A DNA stretch of 43,493 nucleotides from Fidelibacterota bacterium TCS56 (lineage in GTDB: Bacteria > Fidelibacterota > Marinisomatia > Marinisomatales > TCS56), in assembly GCA_001577055.1 (NCBI GenBank), contig LSCG01000005.1, positions 1-43,493 on the forward strand. Direction: 5' to 3'. Positions 7,298-16,393 of the stretch are shown piece by piece. The notes under the pieces were generated by a model. That model did no database searches. It worked only from the letters and a program-made list of their open reading frames with translations, and was not told the DNA's origin. Both the position numbers and the translations under genes were made by a program. The stretch's first letter is position 1. Every line of letters begins with the position of its first letter.

Positions 7298-9414
7298 GAC
7301 CTAAAGTCTTAAAAGGACATATTCTGCCGTTGACCACGGCCCTGACCATGTCAGGTCTTATCATCGCTCTCAGTTTCCTGAAATATTCTTCCAGCGCTTC
7401 ACGCACGTTGGAATTCAGGATAGCTTCGGAAAAGGCCTATCTGGCGGCCCAATCCGGATTGAATCATGAGGTCATTCCATATTTACCATTTTATACCAGT
7501 GATACCACGCTGATCCACGAGGAGTACACCTACAAAGACGGCAGCCATGAAATCGGCAGTTACAAAGCTGTTGGTATGGGCTCATATTTTGATATGAGGG
7601 GACGGGAAGTTTATCGTGGATACGCAACCGGTATTTCCAAACTTCGCAGTTTTACCGGCGAGATGATCAGTGTGGAGCGCCAGGCCTATGCCGATTTCCG
7701 TGGCAAACCATTTTCTTACTACATGTATTTCACCCATGCGGAAGAACCAGGTGGCGGGCCGGGGCTGGGCGCTTATGTTTCATTCGGTGACAAGGACACT
7801 TTGGAAGGAGCAGTCCATACTAATGGGAATATGACCATGAGTAATTATGGCTGTCCCAAGTTTTATAACGAAACCAGCAAAGTTACGGTTGGTGGTACCA
7901 TCGCCTTTAATAACTGTAATCCCGATAGTATCTTTGACGGTACCTGGGAAGACTCAGTCCTTGTACTCGATTATCCGCCGGAGGTATCCCTGGCCAGTAT
8001 AAAAAATAATGCCAACTATACTTTTACAGCCGACAATTTTATCGGGCGGGGACCTTCTGTAAAAGATACGTTGATTATGACCAAATTGGTGTTCGAGGAT
8101 GGTGGTTTCGTCGTTTCTCAGTGGCCCTACCTGATTCCGCCGGTTGTGTCCAGTGGACCGGAACCGATTGAATATCTGTGGAGTACGGATACCTTGGCCT
8201 CAACGGTCGATAATGGTAAACTGGGTATTGAACACTCTTTCCAGCTTCCGGGCGGTTATGTTACCAGTGATACCCTGATTATGAGCATGGAGGACATGCA
8301 CGCTGTTAATGTAGCGGATGAGATAACCGGGTATTCCATCAATGATACGATGATAATCGCTTCGATGGCGCCGGACTCGTTTAAAACCATGATGGTTAAA
8401 GTGGTGTCAATACCGTCGCTCATTAGTGGCAACTACGTAATCAAGATGAATATCGTCAGTCAGTTTTTCCCCAATAATCGCGGATTTGCCGCCGACGAGC
8501 CGGTTTTGCTTTCCTATAAAGCTCCGCCGGATGATTCATTTCCCCATAACAGTTTCGCTAAATATCATAGTCATGGTCCCAGTGATATTTGCCGGACGGC
8601 GGGCCTGCATCATTACGATTTTCCGCCGGAACAGCTCTCACACGAGACACCCAAACAACCGGTTTGGATAACACCCCCGACTAAATATAATGTCACCATG
8701 GAGGTGGTGATTTATGTAAAACGCGGACAGGTCCTGGTCGAAGGTGAAATTGACGGACAGTACACGGTCATTACCGATGAGTTTACCGAGTATCGCCGCC
8801 ATGATGATCCCTTCAAATGGGATCGGGTTTATAATAATATCTGGTTTGTCGATGACCTGGTTTTTAATGATTCCAACCCAATTAATGGCGCTGTTCCGCA
8901 ACCGGATCCCTTAACCGGCGCCCAGGGGACTACTAATCGCATGGGTTTAATTTCCGGGGCTAATGTTATTATCGCCAATACGGCCGCCAATGGCTGGCGT
9001 AACCGCGCCGAAGGAGTTGATGTAAAAATCAACGCGGCCATTATGGCGGTTAACGAATCGTTTTCCTGCCATTATTGGCAGAACAGCACCACTGATTACC
9101 ATGACCCTGAGTACGGTAATCCCGCTGCCAGCCTGGCCGATGGCAGAGGGCATCTGGTCACCGGATTGCCGTCCACCACCGGTGTGGCGGATATGCGCGG
9201 TACCGTGTACTTCTGGGGGTCACTGGTACAATTAAAACGTGGTTATATGCGCAGAAATTTGCCCGGTCCTTACCCGATAGCACCAGGAATCGGTTATTAC
9301 AAGAATTACCATTTCGATTTTAATCTGTGGATCTCATCACCGCCACGGTATCCAACGACGGAAAAATCAAACGGTGGTCGTGACTTGTTGATGGTTGGTT
9401 ATGGTGAATTATAA
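7294..9414 (+). CDS. Large PilX-like pilus-associated protein (706 aa)
   Basis: The N-terminus (MRPKVLKG, then HILPLTTALTMSGLIIALSF) resembles PilX/GspK leaders, which carry a prepilin-type helix but lack the +5 Glu, as here. At 706 residues it is several times longer than PilX. The region around residues 140-230 (YYMYFTHAEEPGGG, then GDKDTLEGAVHTNGNMTMSN and FYNETSKVTVGG) recalls the large uncharacterised PilX-associated ectodomains such as DUF4900, from memory. The rest is beta-rich, with several Cys residues and a W/Y-rich C-terminus. As the last minor-pilin gene it may form the pilus tip complex or an adhesin; that role is inferred. Confidence 0.75.
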   Translation: MRPKVLKGHILPLTTALTMSGLIIALSFLKYSSSASRTLEFRIASEKAYLAAQSGLNHEVIPYLPFYTSDTTLIHEEYTYKDGSHEIGSYKAVGMGSYFDMRGREVYRGYATGISKLRSFTGEMISVERQAYADFRGKPFSYYMYFTHAEEPGGGPGLGAYVSFGDKDTLEGAVHTNGNMTMSNYGCPKFYNETSKVTVGGTIAFNNCNPDSIFDGTWEDSVLVLDYPPEVSLASIKNNANYTFTADNFIGRGPSVKDTLIMTKLVFEDGGFVVSQWPYLIPPVVSSGPEPIEYLWSTDTLASTVDNGKLGIEHSFQLPGGYVTSDTLIMSMEDMHAVNVADEITGYSINDTMIIASMAPDSFKTMMVKVVSIPSLISGNYVIKMNIVSQFFPNNRGFAADEPVLLSYKAPPDDSFPHNSFAKYHSHGPSDICRTAGLHHYDFPPEQLSHETPKQPVWITPPTKYNVTMEVVIYVKRGQVLVEGEIDGQYTVITDEFTEYRRHDDPFKWDRVYNNIWFVDDLVFNDSNPINGAVPQPDPLTGAQGTTNRMGLISGANVIIANTAANGWRNRAEGVDVKINAAIMAVNESFSCHYWQNSTTDYHDPEYGNPAASLADGRGHLVTGLPSTTGVADMRGTVYFWGSLVQLKRGYMRRNLPGPYPIAPGIGYYKNYHFDFNLWISSPPRYPTTEKSNGGRDLLMVGYGEL

Positions 9415-9469
9415 ATAGTGCAAGGTAGCAGTAGAACAAATAACAACCTAAGAAAAGAGGCACCATACA

Positions 9470-10519
9470 GTGTTGGTAGGATTAGATATAGGACGCCAGT
9501 TTGTCAAAGCCGTATTACTGGAAAAATCAAAAGCCGGGTACAAAATCCTGGAAACCGCCATTCGACCGGTATCAGACCCGAATAAGGCCTACGATCCGGA
9601 GCAGATTAAAAAGCCTTTGTGGGTAATGGCGATTCGTGAGTTGTTTCGGGATCTTAAATTAAAACCGGCGCGTGTCCGCGGTGTTACCTCAGGGATCAAC
9701 TCCGGCAATGTGAGTATTAAGCAGATCAGTACGATGGAAATGCCCACCGATGAACTGTACAGTGCCATGACGTTCGAAGCCCGGAAACACATACCCATGG
9801 ATGGCACCGAAGCGGTGATCGATTTCCAGATCATGGGCGCCAACGATAAAGAAGTGGATAAAATCGATGTGGCGCTGGTGGCCTGTACCAAGAAAACCCT
9901 GAGCCAGCATATTGACATTCTTAAAGAATCCGGCCTGCGCCCGGGCAAGGTAGATGCGGATCCGGTCGCTCTTTCCAATGCCTTTTTTGTGACCCGGGAT
10001 TTGCCGGAAGAAGGGGCCATAGTGATCCTGGATATCGGAACTCTGGGAACAACTTTAATCGTCCGCGGTGGAAGCGACCCCTTTTTCACTCGCGATATTC
10101 CCATCGGCTCACACCATTTCATTCGTGAAATAGCGGACAAACAATCGGTCAATTATTTAACCGCCCAGGATAAATTATACCAGTCCGGGGTAGAGGCGGT
10201 GCGGGTCAAGGAAAATGAGGGCGGAAATATTTCCGTGGCTGAACGAACGGTTTTCGACAACCTGGTGGAAGATATTCGCCGTTCGCTGCGTTATTATGCC
10301 AAGACCAACAACCAGAGCTTTTTCCTGAAAATATTTTTGAGCGGTGGCGGGGCCGCCACCGGTGGATTGGCGGAATACATACAGGAAAAATTAAATGTGG
10401 AGGTTGCGGTGTTTAATCCGCTGGAAAGCTTCCCCGGCTATGAAGCCGATACCATGCTTAACCCTAACCAGTACGCCGTGGCCACCGGCCTGGCATTGCG
10501 AGGAGGGCTGGAAGCATGA
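9470..10519 (+). CDS. pilM: Type IV pilus assembly protein PilM
   Basis: PilM is a cytoplasmic actin-like ATP-binding protein that recruits PilN to the inner-membrane alignment complex. The 349 residues show the FtsA/actin-type phosphate motifs: VGLDIGRQFVKAVLLEK at the N-terminus, VILDIGTLGTTLIVRGG near residue 185, and the adenosine motif IFLSGGGAATGGLAEYI near residue 285. Translation starts at GTG 9470, supported by AAGAGG about nine bases upstream. Its end overlaps pilN by four bases. The 55-base gap before it is the longest inside the pilus operon. Confidence 0.94.
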   Translation: MLVGLDIGRQFVKAVLLEKSKAGYKILETAIRPVSDPNKAYDPEQIKKPLWVMAIRELFRDLKLKPARVRGVTSGINSGNVSIKQISTMEMPTDELYSAMTFEARKHIPMDGTEAVIDFQIMGANDKEVDKIDVALVACTKKTLSQHIDILKESGLRPGKVDADPVALSNAFFVTRDLPEEGAIVILDIGTLGTTLIVRGGSDPFFTRDIPIGSHHFIREIADKQSVNYLTAQDKLYQSGVEAVRVKENEGGNISVAERTVFDNLVEDIRRSLRYYAKTNNQSFFLKIFLSGGGAATGGLAEYIQEKLNVEVAVFNPLESFPGYEADTMLNPNQYAVATGLALRGGLEA

Positions 10520-11124
10520 AGAAATTTATTGTTATCAATCTGAATCAGGATGAGAGCCGTGAATCAAAACTGGAACGCTGGCGCGAACGCAGTCGCTGGA
10601 TGATCGTGGGAAGCTACGGACTGGTCCTGGCTTTTTTCTGTGTATTTGCCTTGATCATCAATACCAGCTACAACAGCATGATTGACGATAAAGAGCAGCA
10701 GATTGAGGATGTTCAAAAGGAAATTGAACGTTTAAGGCATGTGGGGAAGAATCTGTCCAAGGATGACATCCTGGGTTTGGCCGAATTGGAGAACCAGCGC
10801 ATCCTGTGGGCCTACAATCTCCAGTTACTGGGGGAAATGACCCCCGATGACATGGCGATCACCGGGTTGAAATATGTGAATAATAAATTGATTATCGATG
10901 CTATTGCGGTTATTTACGAGGACCAGAAGGAATTTGATATCGTTAACACTTTCGTGTCCCGTTTAAGGGAAAATGACAATTTCGCCGATTCTTTCAAACG
11001 AATCCGGTTCAGTAATTTTGTTCGCCAGGATTTCAGGGGGCAGGATATCGTACAGTTCCAGGTGGAAGCCAGTCTGAAAATGATAAAAAAGTCGGCTAAG
11101 AAACTGGCTGGCAGGGATTATTAA
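10516..11124 (+). CDS. pilN: Type IV pilus assembly protein PilN
   Basis: This 202-residue bitopic inner-membrane protein has an N-terminal cytoplasmic segment starting KKFIVINLNQDESRESKLERWRERSR, close to the PilM-binding INLxP-type motif. One membrane helix follows (about 31-51), then a coiled coil (DDKEQQIEDVQKEIERLRH) and a C-terminal alpha/beta domain. It pairs with PilO in the periplasm. Length and position between pilM and pilO are typical. The start codon overlaps the pilM stop (ATGA). Confidence 0.9.
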   Translation: MKKFIVINLNQDESRESKLERWRERSRWMIVGSYGLVLAFFCVFALIINTSYNSMIDDKEQQIEDVQKEIERLRHVGKNLSKDDILGLAELENQRILWAYNLQLLGEMTPDDMAITGLKYVNNKLIIDAIAVIYEDQKEFDIVNTFVSRLRENDNFADSFKRIRFSNFVRQDFRGQDIVQFQVEASLKMIKKSAKKLAGRDY

Positions 11125-11128
11125 TATC

Positions 11129-11701
11129 ATGAAGAGAAACAGTTATTTTTTAATAATCCTGGTATTCTTCACTTTACTGTTCTGGGTTGAACTGCAAGCG
11201 CTGCTGAAAGGCAAGCATGAAGAATTACGGGCTTTAATCGACGAACAATCAGACCTGAATGAACAATTGATCAGTGCCCAGATTCTGGCCAGCAAACTGG
11301 ATCGGGTTTACACGTTATTCGAGCGCAATCTGGCCTTATCACAGCGCGACTCGCTGGCTGAGGATGCCTCGATGCCGTTCATGAATGACATTACCAAAAT
11401 GCTGGATGATTTAGGTATTAAACTGATCAGTATTAAACCCGAGCAGCGGATAGAAAATATAAGTCACATCCGTTCACCCTACCGAATAATAATCGAAGGT
11501 ACCTTCGAACAATTGGGGCAATTCATCACTGAGGTGGAGCGATCACCAAGATTGGTATCCATCGAGAAGTTTACCATAAAGAATGGTCTGGAAAAAATAA
11601 AAGGTAATATCAAAGAGGAAGAACTGGATACTCAAGTAGTTGAAATCGACTTGGCGACCCTCACGCTGGTGAAAAAACGGAATCGAGGTTATGATGAATA
11701 G
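11129..11701 (+). CDS. pilO: Type IV pilus assembly protein PilO
   Basis: This 190-residue protein has an N-terminal membrane helix (SYFLIILVFFTLLFWVELQAL). A predicted coiled coil (about 25-60) and a ferredoxin-like periplasmic domain follow, ending in the YRIIIEGTFEQLGQFITEVERSPRLVSIEKF stretch (within residues 118-150), which is characteristic of PilO. It would dimerise with PilN and link to PilP. It starts four bases after pilN and overlaps the next gene. No clear Shine-Dalgarno is seen, which fits coupled translation. Confidence 0.9.
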   Translation: MKRNSYFLIILVFFTLLFWVELQALLKGKHEELRALIDEQSDLNEQLISAQILASKLDRVYTLFERNLALSQRDSLAEDASMPFMNDITKMLDDLGIKLISIKPEQRIENISHIRSPYRIIIEGTFEQLGQFITEVERSPRLVSIEKFTIKNGLEKIKGNIKEEELDTQVVEIDLATLTLVKKRNRGYDE

Positions 11702-12227
11702 TCGCACCCGCACTATTTGGCTGCTGTTAAATTTTTTCACCACATTTTCGATTATCGTGGCCGGGATCGCCTTATACCCGGTTTATCGAAAATGGGACAT
11801 AACCCGTGACAAAATCAAAGTCGAACAATTCGGTACTGACAAGGAATTGGAACAGGAGATAGAATTCCTAGAACAACGGCTTGAAACCCGTAACCAATAT
11901 CAGTTTGAGTTGGAGAGCGAGCCACTGCGTCTGACTAATGTAGTTTATCTGATGGACGCTTTCGGCCGCCCCAAACGTTATCGCCAGAAAGAGAAAGTAC
12001 GGGTCACCGCCATCATCGATGGTAACCAGCAACAGGCCGTGATCAATTTCGATAATAAAAATTTCACCGTTACCGTGGGTGATTCAGTTGCTGGTGGAGA
12101 AGTTGTCTGGATCGATGCCGAGGAAGTTGTAATCATCAACGGCGATAAGGAAATGCATTACCAGATAACCAGCCTTATGAATCCGACCAAAAATTCAGCC
12201 GAAAATTCGAAAAGGAGCAAGAATTAA
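11694..12227 (+). CDS. pilP: PilP/GspC-like pilus alignment protein
   Basis: This is a bitopic protein of about 177 residues. It has a membrane helix (about 8-30) in place of the usual PilP lipobox, a helical region (KELEQEIEFLEQRLETRNQY), then a small beta domain (about 105-160: VTAIIDGNQQQAVINFDNKN, FTVTVGDSVAGGEVVWIDAE, EVVIINGDKEMHYQI) that matches the PilP/GspC HR-domain pattern. It should bridge PilN/PilO to the PilQ secretin. ATG 11694 has GAGG five bases upstream; ATG 11691 is also possible. Having a membrane anchor instead of a lipid anchor makes it more GspC-like than classical PilP. Confidence 0.78.
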   Translation: MNSRTRTIWLLLNFFTTFSIIVAGIALYPVYRKWDITRDKIKVEQFGTDKELEQEIEFLEQRLETRNQYQFELESEPLRLTNVVYLMDAFGRPKRYRQKEKVRVTAIIDGNQQQAVINFDNKNFTVTVGDSVAGGEVVWIDAEEVVIINGDKEMHYQITSLMNPTKNSAENSKRSKN

Positions 12228-12229
12228 TC

Positions 12230-13699
12230 ATGAAGCGCCATATTTCATACTTGGCAGTTCTCATTCTAGCCACTTGCAGTGTCGCCCTTTATTCTCAGGA
12301 TGTGGGCACGATATCAGCCCGGGAGCAATTAAATCCAACCCATGTTACGGTGCATGCCGAAGACGCTTACCTGCCCAGTATATTGGCAATCCTGGCTGAC
12401 GAAAGCGGTTATAATATCGTCACCGATCCCAACGTGAATAAGCAGGATCAGATTTCCATCCATTTGGACGAAGTTCCAATCGAACAGGCTATCAATCTGG
12501 TGGTGCGCGCCGTCGGTCTCAGTTATGAAGTAGTAGGCAATTCGTTTTTGGTGGCCGATCCCAAGAAACTGGCCAAGGAGGTCGGGGTTACTTCGCGGGT
12601 AATCGAACTCAAATATGCCGAGGCTGCCGAAGTCAAGGAATTGCTCAGCGATCTAACCAGTCAGATTCAGGTCGATATAGCCGGAAATAAAATCCTGGTC
12701 AACGCCAGTCCCAAAAAGATCGCCGAGATTGAAGAAGTGGTCCGGCAGATTGATATCCCGGCCCTGCAAATCCAACTGGAAACAAGATTGATTGAAATCG
12801 GAATGGATGATGATGAGGATCTGGGAATCGACTGGTCCAAGTTGGCTAAATATACCAATATATTCGCTGAGAACGGCGTACCTCCGGCCGGTATTCCCAA
12901 TGCCGGCAGCGCCGTGCCTTTCCTTGATCAGAAGCAGGGCTACGAGGATTATTCCGCCAGTGATTTTCAGGAACTGCCGGATAAAATGATTTTCAATCGG
13001 CTGTACTGGGATGAACTGGGTGATCAAAATCTGCTGCCCAATCAGTTCAGCCGCCAGATGACGGCCTTTGATTTTACCGTCAATATGCTGTTGAAGGAGA
13101 ATAAGGCTGAGATTCTAGCCAATACCAATTTAGTCACACTGAACGGCCGACCGGCTTATATCAAGATGATTGACATCGTTCCCTACATTCTCAGCTCCGG
13201 CGGTGTCGGTGGACAGGTCCAGGTCCAGCGTGAAGAAGTCGGAGTTAAGATGGCTATTTTACCCACCGTCAATCAGGACGGTTACATTACGGTGAAAGTG
13301 GAACCGGAAGTATCCACAATTTTTGATTTCATCGGGCCCGATAAGAATATTCCACGGGTCAAGAGCAGGATTTCGTCCACCACGATTCGGGTGAAAGACA
13401 ATGAGACATTTGTCATTGGCGGCCTGATCAGCCGTGACCGCAAGGAAACCGAATACAAATTTCCCGGGTTACATAAATTACCATGGCTCGGTGAAAAAGT
13501 ATTTTCCAGCAAAAATGTAGTGGACCGCAAGACTGATTTAATCATTCAAATTACTCCCAAGATCGTAGTCGATAATTACTCTGATATCTTGAAAACCGAT
13601 AACGTACTGGATTTCGAACGGTCAACCGAAGATGCTTTCTATAATTCAGAAACCGAGGAATCGGGGGACACCTCTCAGGAGGAAGTAGAAAATGAATAA
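12230..13699 (+). CDS. pilQ: Type IV pilus secretin PilQ
   Basis: PilQ forms the outer-membrane gated ring through which the pilus exits. The 489 residues contain a signal peptide (to about residue 22), an STN/N0 domain (about 37-110), one N1 repeat (about 113-175: VIELKYAEAAEVKELLSDLT) and the secretin domain (about 180-450) with VGVKMAILPTVNQDGYITVKVEPEVS, split here as the beta-lip region, and TIRVKDNETFVIGGLISRDR. The C-terminus ends in LIIQITPKIV plus an acidic tail. It lacks the N-terminal AMIN domains that bind peptidoglycan in proteobacterial PilQ. AGGAG lies upstream of ATG. Confidence 0.93.
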   Translation: MKRHISYLAVLILATCSVALYSQDVGTISAREQLNPTHVTVHAEDAYLPSILAILADESGYNIVTDPNVNKQDQISIHLDEVPIEQAINLVVRAVGLSYEVVGNSFLVADPKKLAKEVGVTSRVIELKYAEAAEVKELLSDLTSQIQVDIAGNKILVNASPKKIAEIEEVVRQIDIPALQIQLETRLIEIGMDDDEDLGIDWSKLAKYTNIFAENGVPPAGIPNAGSAVPFLDQKQGYEDYSASDFQELPDKMIFNRLYWDELGDQNLLPNQFSRQMTAFDFTVNMLLKENKAEILANTNLVTLNGRPAYIKMIDIVPYILSSGGVGGQVQVQREEVGVKMAILPTVNQDGYITVKVEPEVSTIFDFIGPDKNIPRVKSRISSTTIRVKDNETFVIGGLISRDRKETEYKFPGLHKLPWLGEKVFSSKNVVDRKTDLIIQITPKIVVDNYSDILKTDNVLDFERSTEDAFYNSETEESGDTSQEEVENE

Positions 13700-16367
13700 A
13701 ATGGATGCTGCATCAAAAAAATCTATCGCAATTATTACTTTACTGGCTTTATCGCTGATCTGGTTCAGTTGCGATGAACGAACACCAACCGACTCTTCTG
13801 ACAGTGGTGTTGTCAACAATTATTCCGTGGTAGTAACTCATCAGCACATGGCTAAAGATAATAATGATTTAGACGTTGTTGTTGGTGAAGATATTGCCGG
13901 TACCGGTAGCAATACCCGCTTAACGGCCACGCTGAAAAATGCCTCGGGCAATCCGGTCGCCGGGGCCGAATTGGATTTTTCCGCTATAGCAGCCGGGTTA
14001 AGCGCAGGCAGCATCGTAGTAGTGGGTGAGAGTACTACTGATGAAAATGGGATTGTACAGGTTGATTACCTCGATGAGGGCGCGGCCATGGATAATCTCA
14101 GCACCGCCACCTTCGATGGTGTTACTGTTACCGCCAGTTACCGGCGGGACGGTGTTCCGGCCAACCCTGATACAGTGGTAATTGACAAAGGAACCACCAG
14201 CTTCAATGTAATTGATACTGCAGCAGTTACCGTTTGGCCCTACCGCATGATCATGTCCCGTGATAATGATGTCATCTACGTTGACCAGGGTGCAACCAAG
14301 TCAACCATTACGGTACATCTGCTTAATTATCAGAATCAACCGATTGAAGGCATATTAATCGGTTTTGCCACCTCGCCAGATACGCTAGGCTTGCTGAGTC
14401 CCACGTTTATCATCACTGATTCGAATGGGGAAGGTTCAGTGGAATTCACCGATATCGGTGACCCGGAAAACGTGGGTGAGGCTACGATAACGGCCAGTTT
14501 CACCCATCCGGTATTTTCTACCCTGGCTCAATCGAAGTCCGTTGTTATTCAGGAAGAACAAAGTTCCACCGGTATTAATATTGCACTTACGGTCCAGCCG
14601 GTGGTAGGAACGACCGATGCGCCTATCATCGTTGGAGAAGACGTTAACGATAATGCCCCGGGCAGTAGTCAGCGGGTGCGCACAAAAGTCACCGCCGAAG
14701 TCACGGACCAGGCCGGGAATCCGCTGAATGGCAAAATGGTGGATTTCTTCGCCATTTTTGGAAATGATACTTCATATGACCACTTTGACCTGGATTTCAC
14801 CCTCACTAATTCGGAGGGTTATGCCGTCTCAAATTTCTATGATGCAGGGACGTTTGCCGTGGATAATATTTCCACGCCGGAATATGAAGGGGTCACGGTG
14901 GTGGCCAAGGTGGGCGATCTTTACGCCAACGGTCGCTTCAACGTTTATGAATCTGTCAGCGATGTTTGGGAATACCGACTCAACCTGTATCGCGATCCTG
15001 ATCATATCTATCTTGATAACGGACAGACCAAGTCCAGCGTGACGGCGATTCTTTCAAACAAATTGAATAAACCGCTGAAAAATGTGGAAATTACTTTCAG
15101 CGCTACCAAAGGCTATATCGAGGAATCGGCCATTACCGATTCAACCGGTACTGCCGTGGTAGAATTTACCGATTTGGGCGACCAGGACGATGTGGGCATT
15201 TCCGAGATTCAGGCTACCTATAACCATCCGGCATTTGGTAATATTGATGACCAGGTCCAGGTCACAGTGCTGGATCCGTATTCCACCGGTATCCCCGATT
15301 ACATAACCATTCCCGCCTCCCACCCAGGTGATATCATGGTCACCGGCGGCGGCGGACTTGAATCCACCGAAATCTGTGCGCGGGTATTTGACCATAACGG
15401 CGTGTTAGTGGATTCACCGGTGAATGTCAAGTTTACCTTAGGGCCTTCAACTCCCGATGGCGTTCATTTCAGTGGTGGAGGACAGATTGATTCCGCTTCA
15501 ACCTCTAACGGTGAAGCCTGCGTGACGGTAATTGCCGGAACGAGACCTGGTCCTATCTATGTTACGGCTGCAATTGGTGATACAATCTCTGCCACCGCAA
15601 TCCCGGTGATTGTCGTAACCGGACCGGCGCATAATATTTTCCCGGATCTGGACATCAATTCCATTGCTCCGATCGGCGGTGGATTTTATCAAATGGAAGT
15701 AGCGGCGCTGGTCAATGATCTGCACGGCAATCCGGTGGCTGACAGCACCTATGTTTATTGGAACATCGCGGTAGCACCCTCGGACGCGGACAGTATTATT
15801 GATGCCGAAATCATCGGCGTCAGCTTCACCAATAACACCAGTCTGTCCAATGACAATTTCCCCGGTCTGGCCTATTCATACCTGATCTACCCCAGCCGCG
15901 GTATTTTTGATGTGGGAAGAATCCAGGCCTATACCTACGGAGTCGGCGGTGAAGTTATCATCGATTCAGTGGAGAATGATGCCCTGTTGCCGTATTATGG
16001 CGATAATTTGATACTGGTTGCAACGCCTACCTTCCATGACTTTACCACGGGTGGTTCCCCGGTAAATATTCAACTCCAGGCCATTTTAACCGATTATTAT
16101 TCCAACCCGGTCGAAAACGCGAATATTTTGTTTATTGCACCTGGCGGCGGCTTTCTTACCGCCAATCCCACGGTCACAAACGGTGATGGTATTGCTTTGG
16201 CTATAGTGCAATATGTCCAGGATATTTGTCCGCCGATTCCCAACACCGATCCACAGTTGTATGAGGATTTTACTTCTTCGTGCACGGCGATCTTATTAGA
16301 TCCCATGGGTGCCACGGCAGATCCGACTGATATCGTCCTGGTGCGCAGTTATCAGGGAACACGCTAG
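13692..16367 (+). CDS. Ig-like (invasin/Big_1-type) repeat lipoprotein within the pilus operon
   Basis: This is an 891-residue surface or periplasmic protein with a lipoprotein-type signal (IAIITLLALSLIWFSC, Cys27 as lipidation site; the lipobox is loose). It is made of bacterial Ig-like domains with G-x-P-x-x-x-x-x-V/L-x-F strands and the TD-x-x-G-x-A/V-x-V turn of Big_1 folds. A two-domain unit is duplicated: A 64-175 and B 180-288 resemble A' 314-418 and B' 425-527 (for example VWPYRMIMSRDNDVIYVDQG against VWEYRLNLYRDPDHIYLDNG). More Ig domains follow. It overlaps pilQ by eight bases with GGAGG upstream and precedes pilB, so it is co-expressed with the pilus. A role as secretin partner or adhesin is inferred. 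Confidence 0.8.
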   Translation: MNKMDAASKKSIAIITLLALSLIWFSCDERTPTDSSDSGVVNNYSVVVTHQHMAKDNNDLDVVVGEDIAGTGSNTRLTATLKNASGNPVAGAELDFSAIAAGLSAGSIVVVGESTTDENGIVQVDYLDEGAAMDNLSTATFDGVTVTASYRRDGVPANPDTVVIDKGTTSFNVIDTAAVTVWPYRMIMSRDNDVIYVDQGATKSTITVHLLNYQNQPIEGILIGFATSPDTLGLLSPTFIITDSNGEGSVEFTDIGDPENVGEATITASFTHPVFSTLAQSKSVVIQEEQSSTGINIALTVQPVVGTTDAPIIVGEDVNDNAPGSSQRVRTKVTAEVTDQAGNPLNGKMVDFFAIFGNDTSYDHFDLDFTLTNSEGYAVSNFYDAGTFAVDNISTPEYEGVTVVAKVGDLYANGRFNVYESVSDVWEYRLNLYRDPDHIYLDNGQTKSSVTAILSNKLNKPLKNVEITFSATKGYIEESAITDSTGTAVVEFTDLGDQDDVGISEIQATYNHPAFGNIDDQVQVTVLDPYSTGIPDYITIPASHPGDIMVTGGGGLESTEICARVFDHNGVLVDSPVNVKFTLGPSTPDGVHFSGGGQIDSASTSNGEACVTVIAGTRPGPIYVTAAIGDTISATAIPVIVVTGPAHNIFPDLDINSIAPIGGGFYQMEVAALVNDLHGNPVADSTYVYWNIAVAPSDADSIIDAEIIGVSFTNNTSLSNDNFPGLAYSYLIYPSRGIFDVGRIQAYTYGVGGEVIIDSVENDALLPYYGDNLILVATPTFHDFTTGGSPVNIQLQAILTDYYSNPVENANILFIAPGGGFLTANPTVTNGDGIALAIVQYVQDICPPIPNTDPQLYEDFTSSCTAILLDPMGATADPTDIVLVRSYQGTR

Positions 16368-16393
16368 TAAAGTAATTAGAGGTACAGACTAAG

